From the NCBI RefSeq assembly GCF_039543205.1, contig NZ_BAABJH010000007.1, positions 1-64,000 on the forward strand: a stretch of DNA of 64,000 bases, given 5' to 3'. Positions 8,277 to 16,897 of the stretch are shown piece after piece (position 1 is the stretch's first letter; every line of letters starts with the position of its first letter). The notes under the pieces were generated by a model. It was not told the DNA's origin. It saw only the letters and a program-made list of their open reading frames with translations, and did not search any database. Source of the DNA: Flaviramulus_B aquimarinus. GTDB lineage: Bacteria > Bacteroidota > Bacteroidia > Flavobacteriales > Flavobacteriaceae. Made by a program: the position numbers and the translations under genes.

Positions 8277-10406
8277 ATGGCAGTTTTAAATAAGATAAGA
8301 CAACGTTCACTATTCTTAATATTGATTATAGCATTAGCGCTATTTTCTTTTGTATTAGCAGATTTGTTTAAAAACAGTGATGCCCTTACATCAAAATCAC
8401 AAAACATAGTTGCAACCATAAATGGTAAAGATATTACTCGAGAAGACTTTTTGCAAAAAGTAGAAGCGGCACAAAGGCAAATGGGACCTGGTGCGACCAA
8501 TACACAAGTTATGAATAGAGTTTGGGATCAAGAAGTTAGGTTAGCCGTTATGGAAACCCAATATGAAGCTTTAGGAATCTCTGTTGAAAAAGATCAAATG
8601 CGAGATTTGCTTAAAACATCTTTAGCTACTAGTCCTGAGTTTTTAAACGAAGCTGGGTTGTTTGATGAAAACAAACTAAACGAATATATAGCTAATTTAA
8701 AAGAAACATCACCTCAAGGTTTTGAAGCTTGGGTAAATTATGAAAAACAAGTAGCCGCAAATGCTTTAAGCCAGAACTATTTTAATATGGTTAAAGCAGG
8801 TTTAACTGGTACATTGGCAGAAGGTGAATTAGAGCATAAATTAGAAGGTAATAAAGTAGATACTAAATACGTACAAGTAGCCTATACCTCAATTCCAGAT
8901 AGTATAGTAGAAGTGTCCAAATCTGATATTTCAAGTTATATCAGCGCAAACAAAAAACAATACGAAGTGGATGCTTCTAGAGATATTCGTTTTGTAGAGT
9001 TTAAAGAAGTGGCTTCTATAGAAGATGAAAACGCTATAAAAACAGAACTCAATACCTATATTAATGGTCGATTGGTTGATGAAACAGGCAGAAAAGATAC
9101 CATTATAGCATTTACTAAAGTTAAGAATAACGAAGACTATATAAATTCAATCGCAGCATCCGATGTTAAATTCGATAAGCGCTTTGTTTTCAAATCTAGC
9201 TTGCCAACAGAAGTAGCCGATGCTATTTATAACTTGAATGAAGGTGAGGTTTATGGGCCATATAAGGATAATGATGCTTTTAAAATTTCAAAAGTAATAG
9301 CTGTTAAACAAATTCCGGATTCAGCAAAAGTAAGACACATTTTAATTCCTTATATAGGTGCGCAAAGTGCAGCCCCAGAAGTAACTCAGACTGAAACAGA
9401 AGCTAAAGTGACAGCAGACAGCTTATTAACAATATTGAAATCCAACCGTTCAAAATTCCCAGAATTTGTAAAAGCATTTTCTTCAGATCAAGGAAGTGTT
9501 GCCAAAGAAGGACGTTACGATTGGCACCCATACAATACAATGGTAACTGAGTTTAATGATTTTGAATTTGAAGGAAAAATAGGGGATTTAGATGTTGTTA
9601 AAACTATTTTCGGATTTCACATTATAGAAATTGAAGGGCAAAAAAATAAAACAAAAGCCATTCAAATAGGTACCATAGCAAGAAAAATAGAGCCATCTGA
9701 AGCTACAAGCGATAAAGTATTTAGAGATGCCTCTAATTTTGAAATAAATGCTGGTAAAAGTGATTTTGATGCCATAGCTAAAGAAAATAATTATGTAGTG
9801 CGTCCTGTAAATGGAATTAAAGTTTTAGATGAAACTATTCCAGGTATAGGAAACCAAAGACCAATAGTACGTTGGGCTTTTGAAGACGATGCAGAAGTAG
9901 GCGATATAAAGCGTTTCAATACACCTGGCGGTTATGTTATAGCACAATTGGTAGCACAGCACGAAGAAGGATTAATGTCTGTTGAAGATGCCACTGCTAA
10001 AGTATTACCAATTATTAGAAAAGAAAAGAAAGCTAAACTTATAAGAGAGCGAGTATCTGCAAAAACTATAGAAGATTTAGCAGTAGCTGAAAAAACCACA
10101 GTAAGAACAGCCAATGGAATCAATATGAAAAACCCAACCATTTCAGGAGCAGGAAGAGAGCCTTTAGTTGTCGGTGCTGCTTTTGGTTTAAAGACTGGAG
10201 AAACATCAAAATTAATTGATGGTGATAAAGGTGTTTACATGATACAAGTTGTTAAAGAAATACCAGCTGTAGCATTGGATAATTATCAAGCTGCCGCTAA
10301 TAGAGTAGAGCAACAAAAATCGAGTACAGTGACTTCAAAATTATATAACGCGTTAAAAGAAGCGGCAGATATTGAGGATAATAGAGCTAAAACACAAGTT
10401 CAATAA
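8277..10406 (+). CDS. PpiD/SurA-type membrane-anchored peptidyl-prolyl isomerase
   Basis: This foldase assists proteins emerging from the Sec translocon into the periplasm. The 709 residues begin with one uncleaved membrane anchor (FLILIIALALFSFVLADLF, about 13-31). A SurA_N-like helical region follows (about 40-180; DQEVRLAVMETQYEALGISV). A parvulin rotamase domain lies near 340-450 (SAKVRHILIPYIG, FAKAFSS-like stretch, EFEGKIGDLDVVKTIFGFHI), and a second degenerate PPIase-like segment is in the C-terminal third. Length and order fit bacterial PpiD (about 620-720 residues). A strong terminator follows. Confidence 0.88.
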   Translation: MAVLNKIRQRSLFLILIIALALFSFVLADLFKNSDALTSKSQNIVATINGKDITREDFLQKVEAAQRQMGPGATNTQVMNRVWDQEVRLAVMETQYEALGISVEKDQMRDLLKTSLATSPEFLNEAGLFDENKLNEYIANLKETSPQGFEAWVNYEKQVAANALSQNYFNMVKAGLTGTLAEGELEHKLEGNKVDTKYVQVAYTSIPDSIVEVSKSDISSYISANKKQYEVDASRDIRFVEFKEVASIEDENAIKTELNTYINGRLVDETGRKDTIIAFTKVKNNEDYINSIAASDVKFDKRFVFKSSLPTEVADAIYNLNEGEVYGPYKDNDAFKISKVIAVKQIPDSAKVRHILIPYIGAQSAAPEVTQTETEAKVTADSLLTILKSNRSKFPEFVKAFSSDQGSVAKEGRYDWHPYNTMVTEFNDFEFEGKIGDLDVVKTIFGFHIIEIEGQKNKTKAIQIGTIARKIEPSEATSDKVFRDASNFEINAGKSDFDAIAKENNYVVRPVNGIKVLDETIPGIGNQRPIVRWAFEDDAEVGDIKRFNTPGGYVIAQLVAQHEEGLMSVEDATAKVLPIIRKEKKAKLIRERVSAKTIEDLAVAEKTTVRTANGINMKNPTISGAGREPLVVGAAFGLKTGETSKLIDGDKGVYMIQVVKEIPAVALDNYQAAANRVEQQKSSTVTSKLYNALKEAADIEDNRAKTQVQ

Positions 10407-10422
10407 GAACAGTATGTATTAT

Positions 10423-10457
10423 ATAAAAAAAGCCTCGATAGTCGAGGCTTTTTTTAT
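10423..10457. terminator. Bidirectional terminator
   Basis: AAAAAAAGCCTCGA, a 3-base loop, then TCGAGGCTTTTTTT: a perfect stem with A- and T-runs. It ends the CNNM/PpiD transcript. Confidence 0.9.
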
Positions 10458-10524
10458 ATAATTTAAAATTATTTTCTTATAGAAACTGTTGATAACTTAA
10501 CTGTAAGTTCTCTAGCAAAAAACC

Positions 10525-10532
10525 TACTTTTG
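10525..10532 (+). promoter_or_regulatory. Putative -7 box for trxB
   Basis: TACTTTTG fits the Bacteroidetes -7 consensus TAnnTTTG and lies 22 bases before the trxB ATG. No TTG lies at the ideal 17-20 base distance upstream, so the -33 element is weak or absent. Confidence 0.45.
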
Positions 10533-10553
10533 TTATGACAAAAAGATAATATT

Positions 10554-11534
10554 ATGTCTGATACAATAGAAAAAATAAAATGCTTAATAATAGGTTCTGG
10601 ACCTGCTGGTTATACAGCGGCAATATATGCAGCCAGAGCGAATATGAAACCGGTGTTGTACCAAGGAACACAACCTGGTGGACAATTAACAACCACAAAT
10701 GAAGTTGAAAACTTCCCTGGGTACCCAGAAGGTGTTACGGGGCCAGAAATGATGATGCAACTGCAAGCTCAGGCGCAACGTTTTGAAACTGATGTTCGAG
10801 ACGGTTGGATTACAAAAGTTGATTTCTCGGGAGATGTTCATAAAGTATGGGTTAACGATATTAAAGAAATTCATGCCGATACCATTATTATTTCTACAGG
10901 AGCTTCAGCAAAATACTTAGGTTTGGATTCTGAACAGAAGTATTTAAAACTAGGTGGAGGGGTATCTGCCTGTGCCGTATGTGATGGGTTTTTCTATAGA
11001 AATCAAGAAGTTGTTATTGTAGGTGCTGGCGATTCTGCTTGCGAAGAAGCACACTATCTATCCAAGCTTTGTAAAAAAGTAACTATGTTGGTTAGACGTG
11101 ATGAATTTAGAGCGTCTAAAATTATGGCAGCAAGAGTTAAAAATACTGAAAATATAGAAATTTTGTTTAATACTGAAACAGATGAGGTTTTAGGCGATGG
11201 ACAAGTGGTAACAGGTGTTCGTGTGTTCAATAATCAAACCAATGAAAAGCACGAGATTCCAGCTACAGGTTTTTTTGTAGCCATAGGACACAAACCCAAC
11301 ACCGATATTTTTAAAGGCTTTTTGGATTTAGATGAAACGGGATATATAATCAATGTACCTGGTACATCAAAAACAAATGTAGAAGGTGTTTTTGTATCTG
11401 GGGATGCCGCAGACCATGTGTATAGACAAGCAGTAACAGCAGCAGGCACAGGGTGTATGGCCGCTTTAGATGCGGAACGTTATTTAGCAGCAAAAGATTC
11501 CACTTTTGAAGTGTCTACATCTACTTATAATTAA
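10554..11534 (+). CDS. trxB: Thioredoxin reductase (NADPH)
   Basis: TrxB reduces thioredoxin using NADPH and FAD. The 326-residue product has the FAD dinucleotide motif GSGPAGYTAAIYAARA at 14-29, the redox pair Cys140-Ala-Val-Cys143 followed by Asp-Gly, the NADPH motif VGAGDSACEEA from about 154, and the C-terminal FAD motif VEGVFVSGDAAD near 282-293. The length matches low-molecular-weight bacterial TrxB (about 310-320). It is monocistronic, with a terminator on each side. Confidence 0.97.
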   Translation: MSDTIEKIKCLIIGSGPAGYTAAIYAARANMKPVLYQGTQPGGQLTTTNEVENFPGYPEGVTGPEMMMQLQAQAQRFETDVRDGWITKVDFSGDVHKVWVNDIKEIHADTIIISTGASAKYLGLDSEQKYLKLGGGVSACAVCDGFFYRNQEVVIVGAGDSACEEAHYLSKLCKKVTMLVRRDEFRASKIMAARVKNTENIEILFNTETDEVLGDGQVVTGVRVFNNQTNEKHEIPATGFFVAIGHKPNTDIFKGFLDLDETGYIINVPGTSKTNVEGVFVSGDAADHVYRQAVTAAGTGCMAALDAERYLAAKDSTFEVSTSTYN

Positions 11535-11552
11535 AGTATAATAGTAAAATAT

Positions 11553-11583
11553 AAAAGCCAAAGTTTAGTGCTTTGGCTTTTTT
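11553..11583 (+). terminator. Rho-independent terminator after trxB
   Basis: AAAAGCCAAAG / CTTTGGCTTTT stem with a 7-base loop and trailing T-run, 18 bases after the trxB stop. Confidence 0.88.
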
Positions 11584-11633
11584 GCTTTGTAATTATTTAA
11601 AAATGTGTTTTCTTTGAAAACCGTTTTTAAAAA

Positions 11634-11708
11634 CGGGATGTGGCGCAGTCCGGTTAGCGTACACGGCTGGGGGTCGTGTGGTCGCAGGTTCAAATCCTGT
11701 CATCCCGA
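11634..11708 (+). tRNA. tRNA-Pro (GGG)
   Basis: Acceptor CGGGATG / CATCCCG with A73, anticodon loop CTGGGGG with anticodon GGG, and T-loop TTCAAAT in a stem CAGG / CCTG. CCA is not encoded. It is followed by an unusual long perfect hairpin rather than a T-tailed terminator. Confidence 0.93.
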
Positions 11709-11715
11709 CTGAATG

Positions 11716-11749
11716 ACAAGGTGGTTTCGCTTGTGTGAAACCACCTTGT
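11716..11749. repeat. 13-bp perfect inverted repeat after tRNA-Pro
   Basis: ACAAGGTGGTTTC pairs fully with GAAACCACCTTGT around an 8-base loop. No T-run follows, so it is not a canonical terminator. It may be a processing hairpin, or the end of a former element inserted at the tRNA. Confidence 0.6.
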
Positions 11750-11867
11750 CTGTTTCTAGAAGCACCAAAAACAAGGGGTTATTAGGGTTATGTAAATCTT
11801 GCCACCCCTGTAAAAGTTAACTAATTCAATGACAAAATTATAAACAGAAATATAAAACTAAAAAAGC

Positions 11868-12380
11868 CTAAGCTTTAGCTCGAGATCGCATCCCAAACAA
11901 CAAAAACAAAACACCATCCATTTTATCGCCAACGGTTTTTCTTAAAATAGTAAATGCTTTTGTAATATGTGCCTCAACAGACTTTATGGAGACATCCAAG
12001 TATTCTGCAATCTCAATATTTGTTAGACCTTCTTGTTTACTTAGTAAAAATGTGCGTTTGCATTTAGGAGGCAAGTTTTCAATTTCTCTCTTTACAATAA
12101 TTATGAGCTTACCTATAGAGCTTTCATCTTCTTCCTCTACAATATAATTCAATGCATCAATATATTTCTTTTCTATAGACAAAACAGCTTTCTTCTTTCT
12201 ATACTAATCAATGAATTCATTATAAACAGATCTATGTAAATAATTCTTCACAGAAAAACTATCCTTTAGCTTTAACCTGTTCTTCCACAAATAAACAAAA
12301 ATATTCTGAACGATATCTTCAGAAAGGTTATGGTCGTTAGTTAACCCTAACGCGTATATACATAATTTATGATGATTTTT
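11868..12380 (-). pseudogene. ECF RNA polymerase sigma factor, broken
   Basis: Read on the minus strand, one frame gives sigma region 2 (KLCIYALGLTNDHNLSEDIV, then a segment with QNIFVYLWKN), then a TAG at 12204-12206, then region 4 (NLPPKCKRTFLLSKQEGLTN and IEIAEYLDVSIKSVEAHITKAF). This is the Bacteroidetes ECF family usually paired with FecR and SusC-like receptors. The stop separates the core-binding and the -35-binding halves, and the N-terminus is also lost because a TAA (12381-12383) stands before the first conserved residues. The downstream piece has only a TTG start. I call it a pseudogene; a sequencing error would explain the TAG but not the missing start. No FecR or SusC partner lies beside it. 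Confidence 0.8.
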
Positions 12381-12383
12381 TTA

Positions 12384-12580
12384 GTTATAGTAGTTAAAGG
12401 TTTTGACGCTCTATTAGATAGGTGCTATTTCGTTTTGTTATCTCTGACCCAATAGAGTTTTGTTTTTTTCACTACCTCGAGTGTAAACAAAATAAAAACA
12501 ATTTTTAAAATGTGTACGCATGGTAGTTTTTTGGCAGGGAAGAAAGAGTGGTTTAAAAAACATGAAGTAAGCAAAAAGTT
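12384..12580. other. Non-coding stretch
   Basis: No gene or clear regulatory site was seen between the broken sigma factor gene and the terminator of the head-GIN lipoprotein gene. Confidence 0.4.
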
Positions 12581-12617
12581 AAAAAAGAGACTGCTTTTTT
12601 AAAATAGTCTCTTTTTT
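12581..12617. terminator. Bidirectional terminator
   Basis: AAAAAAGAGACT / AGTCTCTTTTTT stem of 12 bp around a 13-base loop, just downstream of the minus-strand head-GIN gene. Confidence 0.85.
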
Positions 12618-12642
12618 GGTTAAAGGTTTTGTATTGGTGTTT

Positions 12643-13371
12643 TTATTGCTGTCTGATGCTTCCAGAAGAACTATCGCTTTTATCCACTTTTTCTGGATTT
12701 CCATAATATTTCACATCACCACCACTGGTTGCTCTAGCTGTTAAATCTTTAGAGGTGTTTACCGTAATATTTGCCCCACTCGTTGCTTTTACTTCACTAG
12801 ATTCGGCAATTAAATCAGCAGCTATAATACCACTTCCGCTAGTGGCTTGAGCAATTAATTTAGATGTTTTTCCAGATAATCTTAAATGGCTACCGCTAGT
12901 TGATTGACAATGTAAGGCTTTTGTGTTTACATCTAGCTTCATATTGCTTCCACTAGTTGATTTTAACTCTAAATTTTCAACAGTAATAGTATTTGTAGAA
13001 TGTACATTGCTGCCACTAGTCGATACAATACTTGAAATACCCTTAAAACTTACCATAACTTTTTTTGATGATGCTCTACCAATATTTTCTTTAGTGTGGA
13101 TTTTTAATACACCACCTTCAATTTCAGTTAAAATAAGCTCGTGTAAATTTTCATCGGCTTCAACGCTTACTTGTTCTCTATCACTTAGTGTTATATAGAC
13201 ATCCAAACCTTCTGTAGCTTTTATGGTTGAAAAAGGTCTGTTAATAGTTCGCTCTTGGATTATTACGTCTCCGTTTCCTGTAACTCCAGAGTTCAGGTTC
13301 ATATCAAAGTTGCAAGAAAAAAGCGTTAAGCTTAATATGGTTGCTACAATGAATTTAATTAGTGTTGTCAT
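12643..13371 (-). CDS. Head GIN domain (DUF2807) lipoprotein
   Basis: I start at the ATG giving MTTLIKFIVATILSLTLFSC, a clear lipoprotein signal with Cys20; an earlier in-frame start would only add a charged extension. The mature 220 residues are a DUF2807 adhesin-like right-handed beta fold: repeated STSGSN / STSGSH / ATSGSG / ATSGAN / ATSGGD at steps of about 20 residues. It ends with a Ser-rich tail. The function of the family is unknown. It follows a PspC protein and a PadR repressor on the same strand, a set suggesting an envelope-stress unit. A terminator follows. Confidence 0.85.
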   Translation of the reverse strand: MTTLIKFIVATILSLTLFSCNFDMNLNSGVTGNGDVIIQERTINRPFSTIKATEGLDVYITLSDREQVSVEADENLHELILTEIEGGVLKIHTKENIGRASSKKVMVSFKGISSIVSTSGSNVHSTNTITVENLELKSTSGSNMKLDVNTKALHCQSTSGSHLRLSGKTSKLIAQATSGSGIIAADLIAESSEVKATSGANITVNTSKDLTARATSGGDVKYYGNPEKVDKSDSSSGSIRQQ

Positions 13372-13499
13372 AATTGTTCGTTTTTTGATGATTAATTTAT
13401 TGTTCAAATATCTTTTAAAATGTTGTTGATTAGCAACTTAAATATCTGAATTGTCATTTTATAATGATGAGCTGTTTTTATACCATTTACTAATTGATA

Positions 13500-15302
13500 T
13501 TACTCCGATTCTATTTTTATACCTTCAGAATTTATGTTGACTTTTACATCATCCGACTCGGCTTTAAGACCATCCCTATCTATTTTTAAATGGGTTTCGT
13601 CGGCATTAATTTCCAAACCAGTATCATCGATTTTTAGTTCAGATGTGTTAACTTTAACTTTAAAGTCATCATCCTCTTCTTCAATAGGGCAGTCTAAACA
13701 TTCAGCATTGTCATCAAGAATTTTTAAATAATGGTTGGTGTCATCCCTTGAAACAACATTTCCATTATATCTTCCATAGTGTAAATAGTCTTTTGTACTA
13801 TTATTAAAATAAACAATGGTGTTTTCTGGTAGATATAAAATTACATCAACCTCTTGATCGCTAAACTTATTTTCAGGATTTGTAGTTAAATAAGAATCTA
13901 ATAATAAGGTACGGTTTTTAAGTTCAAAATTATAGTTTATGCTTTTTGCACGTTCAATGGCTTTATCATAATCTCTTCCGTCAGCACTTCTTTCAATAGC
14001 AATTTTAGCTATAGAATCTGTTGTAGATTTAACGATAATATCAATATCGGATGAGTAGATGGTTTTATTGCCATTTGCATCATTGGCCAATTTAAAACCA
14101 TGATGGCGTCGGTGCACATTGGAATTATAATTATCATTACTAACCATTTTAATGTTTAATGTATCTGTAGCTGTAATAGGTAATTCTGTTTTTTCAATAT
14201 ACGTTTCGTCAAAGGCATGCTCACTAGCTTGTCTAATACCAACAACTATTAAGGCTATGATTGACATTAACCATAATCCCAATAAGGTGAATTTAGCAAT
14301 ATTACCAATTGATTTTAAGTTGTTAATTAGAATCTTTAAACCCAAGTAGAATAGGAAAAAGAATGGAATGCCAATGGTGAAAAATGTTAATAAGGACACT
14401 AACCAAATCGGTGTGTTTCCAGCATTAACAATATCCACTAAATCTAATCCTGGAATGTGGACAAAATTAGCTACACCCAAAGAAAATAGACCAATAATTA
14501 GCCCTATTAAAGCAGAGGCACCAATAATAATAAGCAATACACCAATAAATTTGGCAAACACTTTAAAGAAAAACATAATAATATTTCCAATCGTATCAAA
14601 AAATGTTTTTGAAGATGATTTTATCGAATGGGTTTGCTTTTTTATATCTACATTTTTAGCAACATTTGAAACAGAATCAGAAACATTTTTAGCAACATCA
14701 CTTACTGTTTCCGTTACGCTGTCTAATCCGTCTTTGATTTTTTTTTCGATGTTACTAATGTTAACTGGTTCACCCGTCATCATTATTTTTTCAGCAGTAG
14801 TTTTAGCTTCTGGAACTAAAATCCATAATAAAATGTAAAGTAGAATACCTGTACCTGCTCCAAAAATTAAAAGAATCCAAGCTAAGCGAATCCAAATTGC
14901 ATCAATACCAAAATAATGACCTAATCCAGAAGATACACCACTTATATAGGAGTTGTCCGTATCTCTAAAGAATTTTCTAGAAGAAGAAGATGATTTTTTG
15001 CTATAAGATGCTTGTGGTTCATCTTCAAAAATTTCATCATCGACTAAGTAGTCTTCTGGTTGTCCCATAATAGATATAACGTCGTCTACCTCTTTAATTC
15101 TAATGACTTGCTTATCGTTTTGCACACGTTCATTAAAAAGTTCGGCAATACGAGCTTCAATATCTGATATGATTTCAGAACGTCCTTGAGAATCTGTAAA
15201 TGAACGTTTTATAGCCTCAAGATAGCGCTGTAATTTTAAGTACGCATCTTCATCTATATGAAAAAATATACCTGCTAAATTTATGTTGACTGTTTTATTC
15301 AT
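13500..15302 (-). CDS. PspC-domain membrane protein
   Basis: Start chosen at the ATG of MNKTVNINLAGIFFHIDEDA because it overlaps the PadR stop by 4 bases. Of 600 residues, 1-90 are a soluble helical head (YLKLQRYLEAIKRSF, IISDIEARIAELFNERV). A PspC domain lies at about 105-165 (SGVSSGLGHYFGIDAIWIRL, ILLYILLWILVPEAKT), followed by three or four more hydrophobic segments up to about 360. The extracytoplasmic C-terminal half ends in a regular beta repeat (ELKIDDTGLEINADETHLKI, DRDGLKAESDDVKVNINSEG). PspC proteins sense or buffer membrane stress. The C-terminal repeat resembles the beta-helical style of the adjacent DUF2807 protein. Confidence 0.85.
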   Translation of the reverse strand: MNKTVNINLAGIFFHIDEDAYLKLQRYLEAIKRSFTDSQGRSEIISDIEARIAELFNERVQNDKQVIRIKEVDDVISIMGQPEDYLVDDEIFEDEPQASYSKKSSSSSRKFFRDTDNSYISGVSSGLGHYFGIDAIWIRLAWILLIFGAGTGILLYILLWILVPEAKTTAEKIMMTGEPVNISNIEKKIKDGLDSVTETVSDVAKNVSDSVSNVAKNVDIKKQTHSIKSSSKTFFDTIGNIIMFFFKVFAKFIGVLLIIIGASALIGLIIGLFSLGVANFVHIPGLDLVDIVNAGNTPIWLVSLLTFFTIGIPFFFLFYLGLKILINNLKSIGNIAKFTLLGLWLMSIIALIVVGIRQASEHAFDETYIEKTELPITATDTLNIKMVSNDNYNSNVHRRHHGFKLANDANGNKTIYSSDIDIIVKSTTDSIAKIAIERSADGRDYDKAIERAKSINYNFELKNRTLLLDSYLTTNPENKFSDQEVDVILYLPENTIVYFNNSTKDYLHYGRYNGNVVSRDDTNHYLKILDDNAECLDCPIEEEDDDFKVKVNTSELKIDDTGLEINADETHLKIDRDGLKAESDDVKVNINSEGIKIESE

Positions 15303-15640
15303 TTTTTTGTTGTTTTTTGGCTTGTTACTATAGTTACTGCATTGTGTAATTCGCTCCAAGTGGTGTCTAATTCCTTTAAAAAGAGTTTACCCGTTTCGGT
15401 TAAACCGTAATATTTTCTCGGAGGTCCAGAGGTTGATTCTTCCCATCTGTAATTTAAAAGTCCTGCGTTTTTAAGTCGTGTTAATAGCGGGTAAATTGTA
15501 CCCTCTACTACCAGCAACTTGGCATCTTTCAAGGTGTCTAGAATTTCTGCAACATAGGCATCATCGTCTTTTAAGACTGAGAGTATGCAGAATTCTAATA
15601 CGCCTTTACGCATTTGCGCTTTTGTGTTTTCTATCTTCAT
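15299..15640 (-). CDS. PadR-family transcriptional regulator
   Basis: The 113 residues form a winged helix of the PadR type: MRKGVLEFCILSVL, VAEILDTLKDAKLLVVEGTI, YPLLTRLKNAGLL, then the wing ESTSGPPRKYYGLTETGKLF. This is a short PadR without the long C-terminal dimerisation domain. PadR proteins repress membrane-stress or efflux genes until a ligand binds. It overlaps the PspC gene by 4 bases and probably regulates its own operon. Upstream, 15685-15708 hold two 12-bp direct repeats (GATTAGATGGAT). Confidence 0.9.
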   Translation of the reverse strand: MKIENTKAQMRKGVLEFCILSVLKDDDAYVAEILDTLKDAKLLVVEGTIYPLLTRLKNAGLLNYRWEESTSGPPRKYYGLTETGKLFLKELDTTWSELHNAVTIVTSQKTTKK

Positions 15641-15684
15641 ATTCTAAAGCATTTTAATATTATAAAACTGTTCATTTTTTGATT

Positions 15685-15708
15685 GATTAGATGGATGATT
15701 AGATGGAT
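15685..15708. repeat. 12-bp tandem repeat in padR leader
   Basis: GATTAGATGGAT occurs twice head to tail, 45-70 bases upstream of the PadR start. It could be an operator or just simple tandem slippage. Confidence 0.5.
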
Positions 15709-15712
15709 GAAA

Positions 15713-16159
15713 TTATTTTAAAAAATTAATTGTAAATGGATAGTTGTATACTTGTCCATCACGAGCTTTTAAACTAGCAATAACAATTAAAGCCAGTTCA
15801 ATAATAAAACCGATAACTGCTAAAGCCCCTAAAGCACCTCCTATATAAAGTAAAGGGGATGGTTTGCCAATATTTAAATGAAAATCATGAAACCCATGAA
15901 AATCTATAAAGTCAATACCGTTGAATATTTTAAAAATAAAAAACGGAATAGTTAGTGTTCCTAATATAATAGCATACAAAAAAATGCTAATTTGAAAATT
16001 AATGGCTTGCTTGCCGTGCGTATCTATAAATTCCGATTTGTCTTTATTAATACTCCATAATACAATGGGACCAATAAAGTTTCCAAACGGAATAAAGAAT
16101 CTACTAAAGGTAGATAAATGGATAAAAGTGGCGATGTTTTTTTTATGATTGTCTAACAT
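15713..16159 (-). CDS. DUF4870 membrane protein
   Basis: This 148-residue membrane protein has the DUF4870/Tic20-like pattern: FIPFGNFIGPIVLWSINKDK, then FIDTHGKQAINFQISIFLYA, and C-terminal helices (IGGALGALAVIGFIIELALI). The function is unknown. It reads in the same direction as the PadR-PspC set but is separated from it by about 70 bases and has its own -7 box upstream. Confidence 0.85.
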   Translation of the reverse strand: MLDNHKKNIATFIHLSTFSRFFIPFGNFIGPIVLWSINKDKSEFIDTHGKQAINFQISIFLYAIILGTLTIPFFIFKIFNGIDFIDFHGFHDFHLNIGKPSPLLYIGGALGALAVIGFIIELALIVIASLKARDGQVYNYPFTINFLK

Positions 16160-16188
16160 GATTTTAAAACATATAATAGTTTCTTATG

Positions 16189-16196
16189 CAAATATA
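16189..16196 (-). promoter_or_regulatory. Putative -7 box for DUF4870 gene
   Basis: On the minus strand TATATTTG matches TAnnTTTG exactly, 30 bases upstream of the DUF4870 ATG. The -33 TTG is not evident. Confidence 0.4.
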
Positions 16197-16304
16197 TGTC
16201 TAAAAACAGGTACTTTGTTACGCATAGTACTAAAAATTAACAAAATTTTAACATTTTTAAGTGTGAAATTATTTCATAACTTAGTGAAAAAATAATTTTT
16301 GATA

Positions 16305-16757
16305 ATGACGTTAACACCAAGAAAACTAAATGCTTACACAATGTTCAAGTTGCCTGCAGCTTACTTATGTGGTGTAAGGACTAAATATATTGATAATGAT
16401 AAGTCGGTAGTAGGCGTAACTTATAAATGGATAAACCAAAATCCGTTTAAATCTATGTTTTGGGCGGTACAAGGTATGGCTGCAGAGTTTTCAACAGGGG
16501 CTTTAATGATTGGAAAAATCCAAGAATCTGGTAAACGCATATCCATGTTGGTAACCTCTAATAATGCAACATTTACAAAAAAGGCAACAGGGAAAATTAA
16601 GTTTACATGTAAAGATGGAAAAACCATTGATGCCGTATTAAAAAGAGCTATTGAAACCGGAGAAGGTCAAACCATATGGATGCAATCTGTTGGTGTAAAT
16701 CAAGATGGAGATGTCGTTTCTACTTTTAATTTTGAATGGAGTGTTAAGGTAAAATAG
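16305..16757 (+). CDS. DUF4442 hotdog-fold protein (thioesterase-like)
   Basis: The start is taken at the ATG of MTLTPRKLNAYTMFKLPAAY; a TTG two codons earlier is less likely. The 150 residues match DUF4442, a family related to acyl-CoA thioesterases: KLPAAYLCGVR, YKWINQNPFKSMFWAVQGMA, AAEFSTGALMIG and a C-terminal FNFEWSVKVK strand. Substrate unknown. It stands alone, with a short repetitive tract after it. Confidence 0.82.
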   Translation: MTLTPRKLNAYTMFKLPAAYLCGVRTKYIDNDKSVVGVTYKWINQNPFKSMFWAVQGMAAEFSTGALMIGKIQESGKRISMLVTSNNATFTKKATGKIKFTCKDGKTIDAVLKRAIETGEGQTIWMQSVGVNQDGDVVSTFNFEWSVKVK

Positions 16758-16812
16758 TAGATAGTAGGCATTAGGTGGTAAACAGTAAGCAGTAGACAGT
16801 TATCAGTTTGGA
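16758..16812. repeat. Degenerate CAGTAnGCAGT-type tract
   Basis: Imperfect reiterations of a short AGTAG/CAGTA unit (AGTAGATAGTAGGCATT, AACAGTAAGCAGTAGACAGT, TATCAGT) fill the space after the DUF4442 gene. I recall similar tracts in intergenic regions of Flavobacteriaceae. No function is known to me. Confidence 0.5.
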
Positions 16813-16897
16813 ATTTACTTTTTGGAATTTTAGAATTGTTTGTAACAAAACCATAAACAAATCAACATATAAACGAATCAACAAAAAATAGTAAAAA

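Noticed and set aside
14368..14838. 156-residue plus-strand open frame
   Set aside because: It is antisense to the membrane domain of the PspC protein and has no recognisable features or usable start context.
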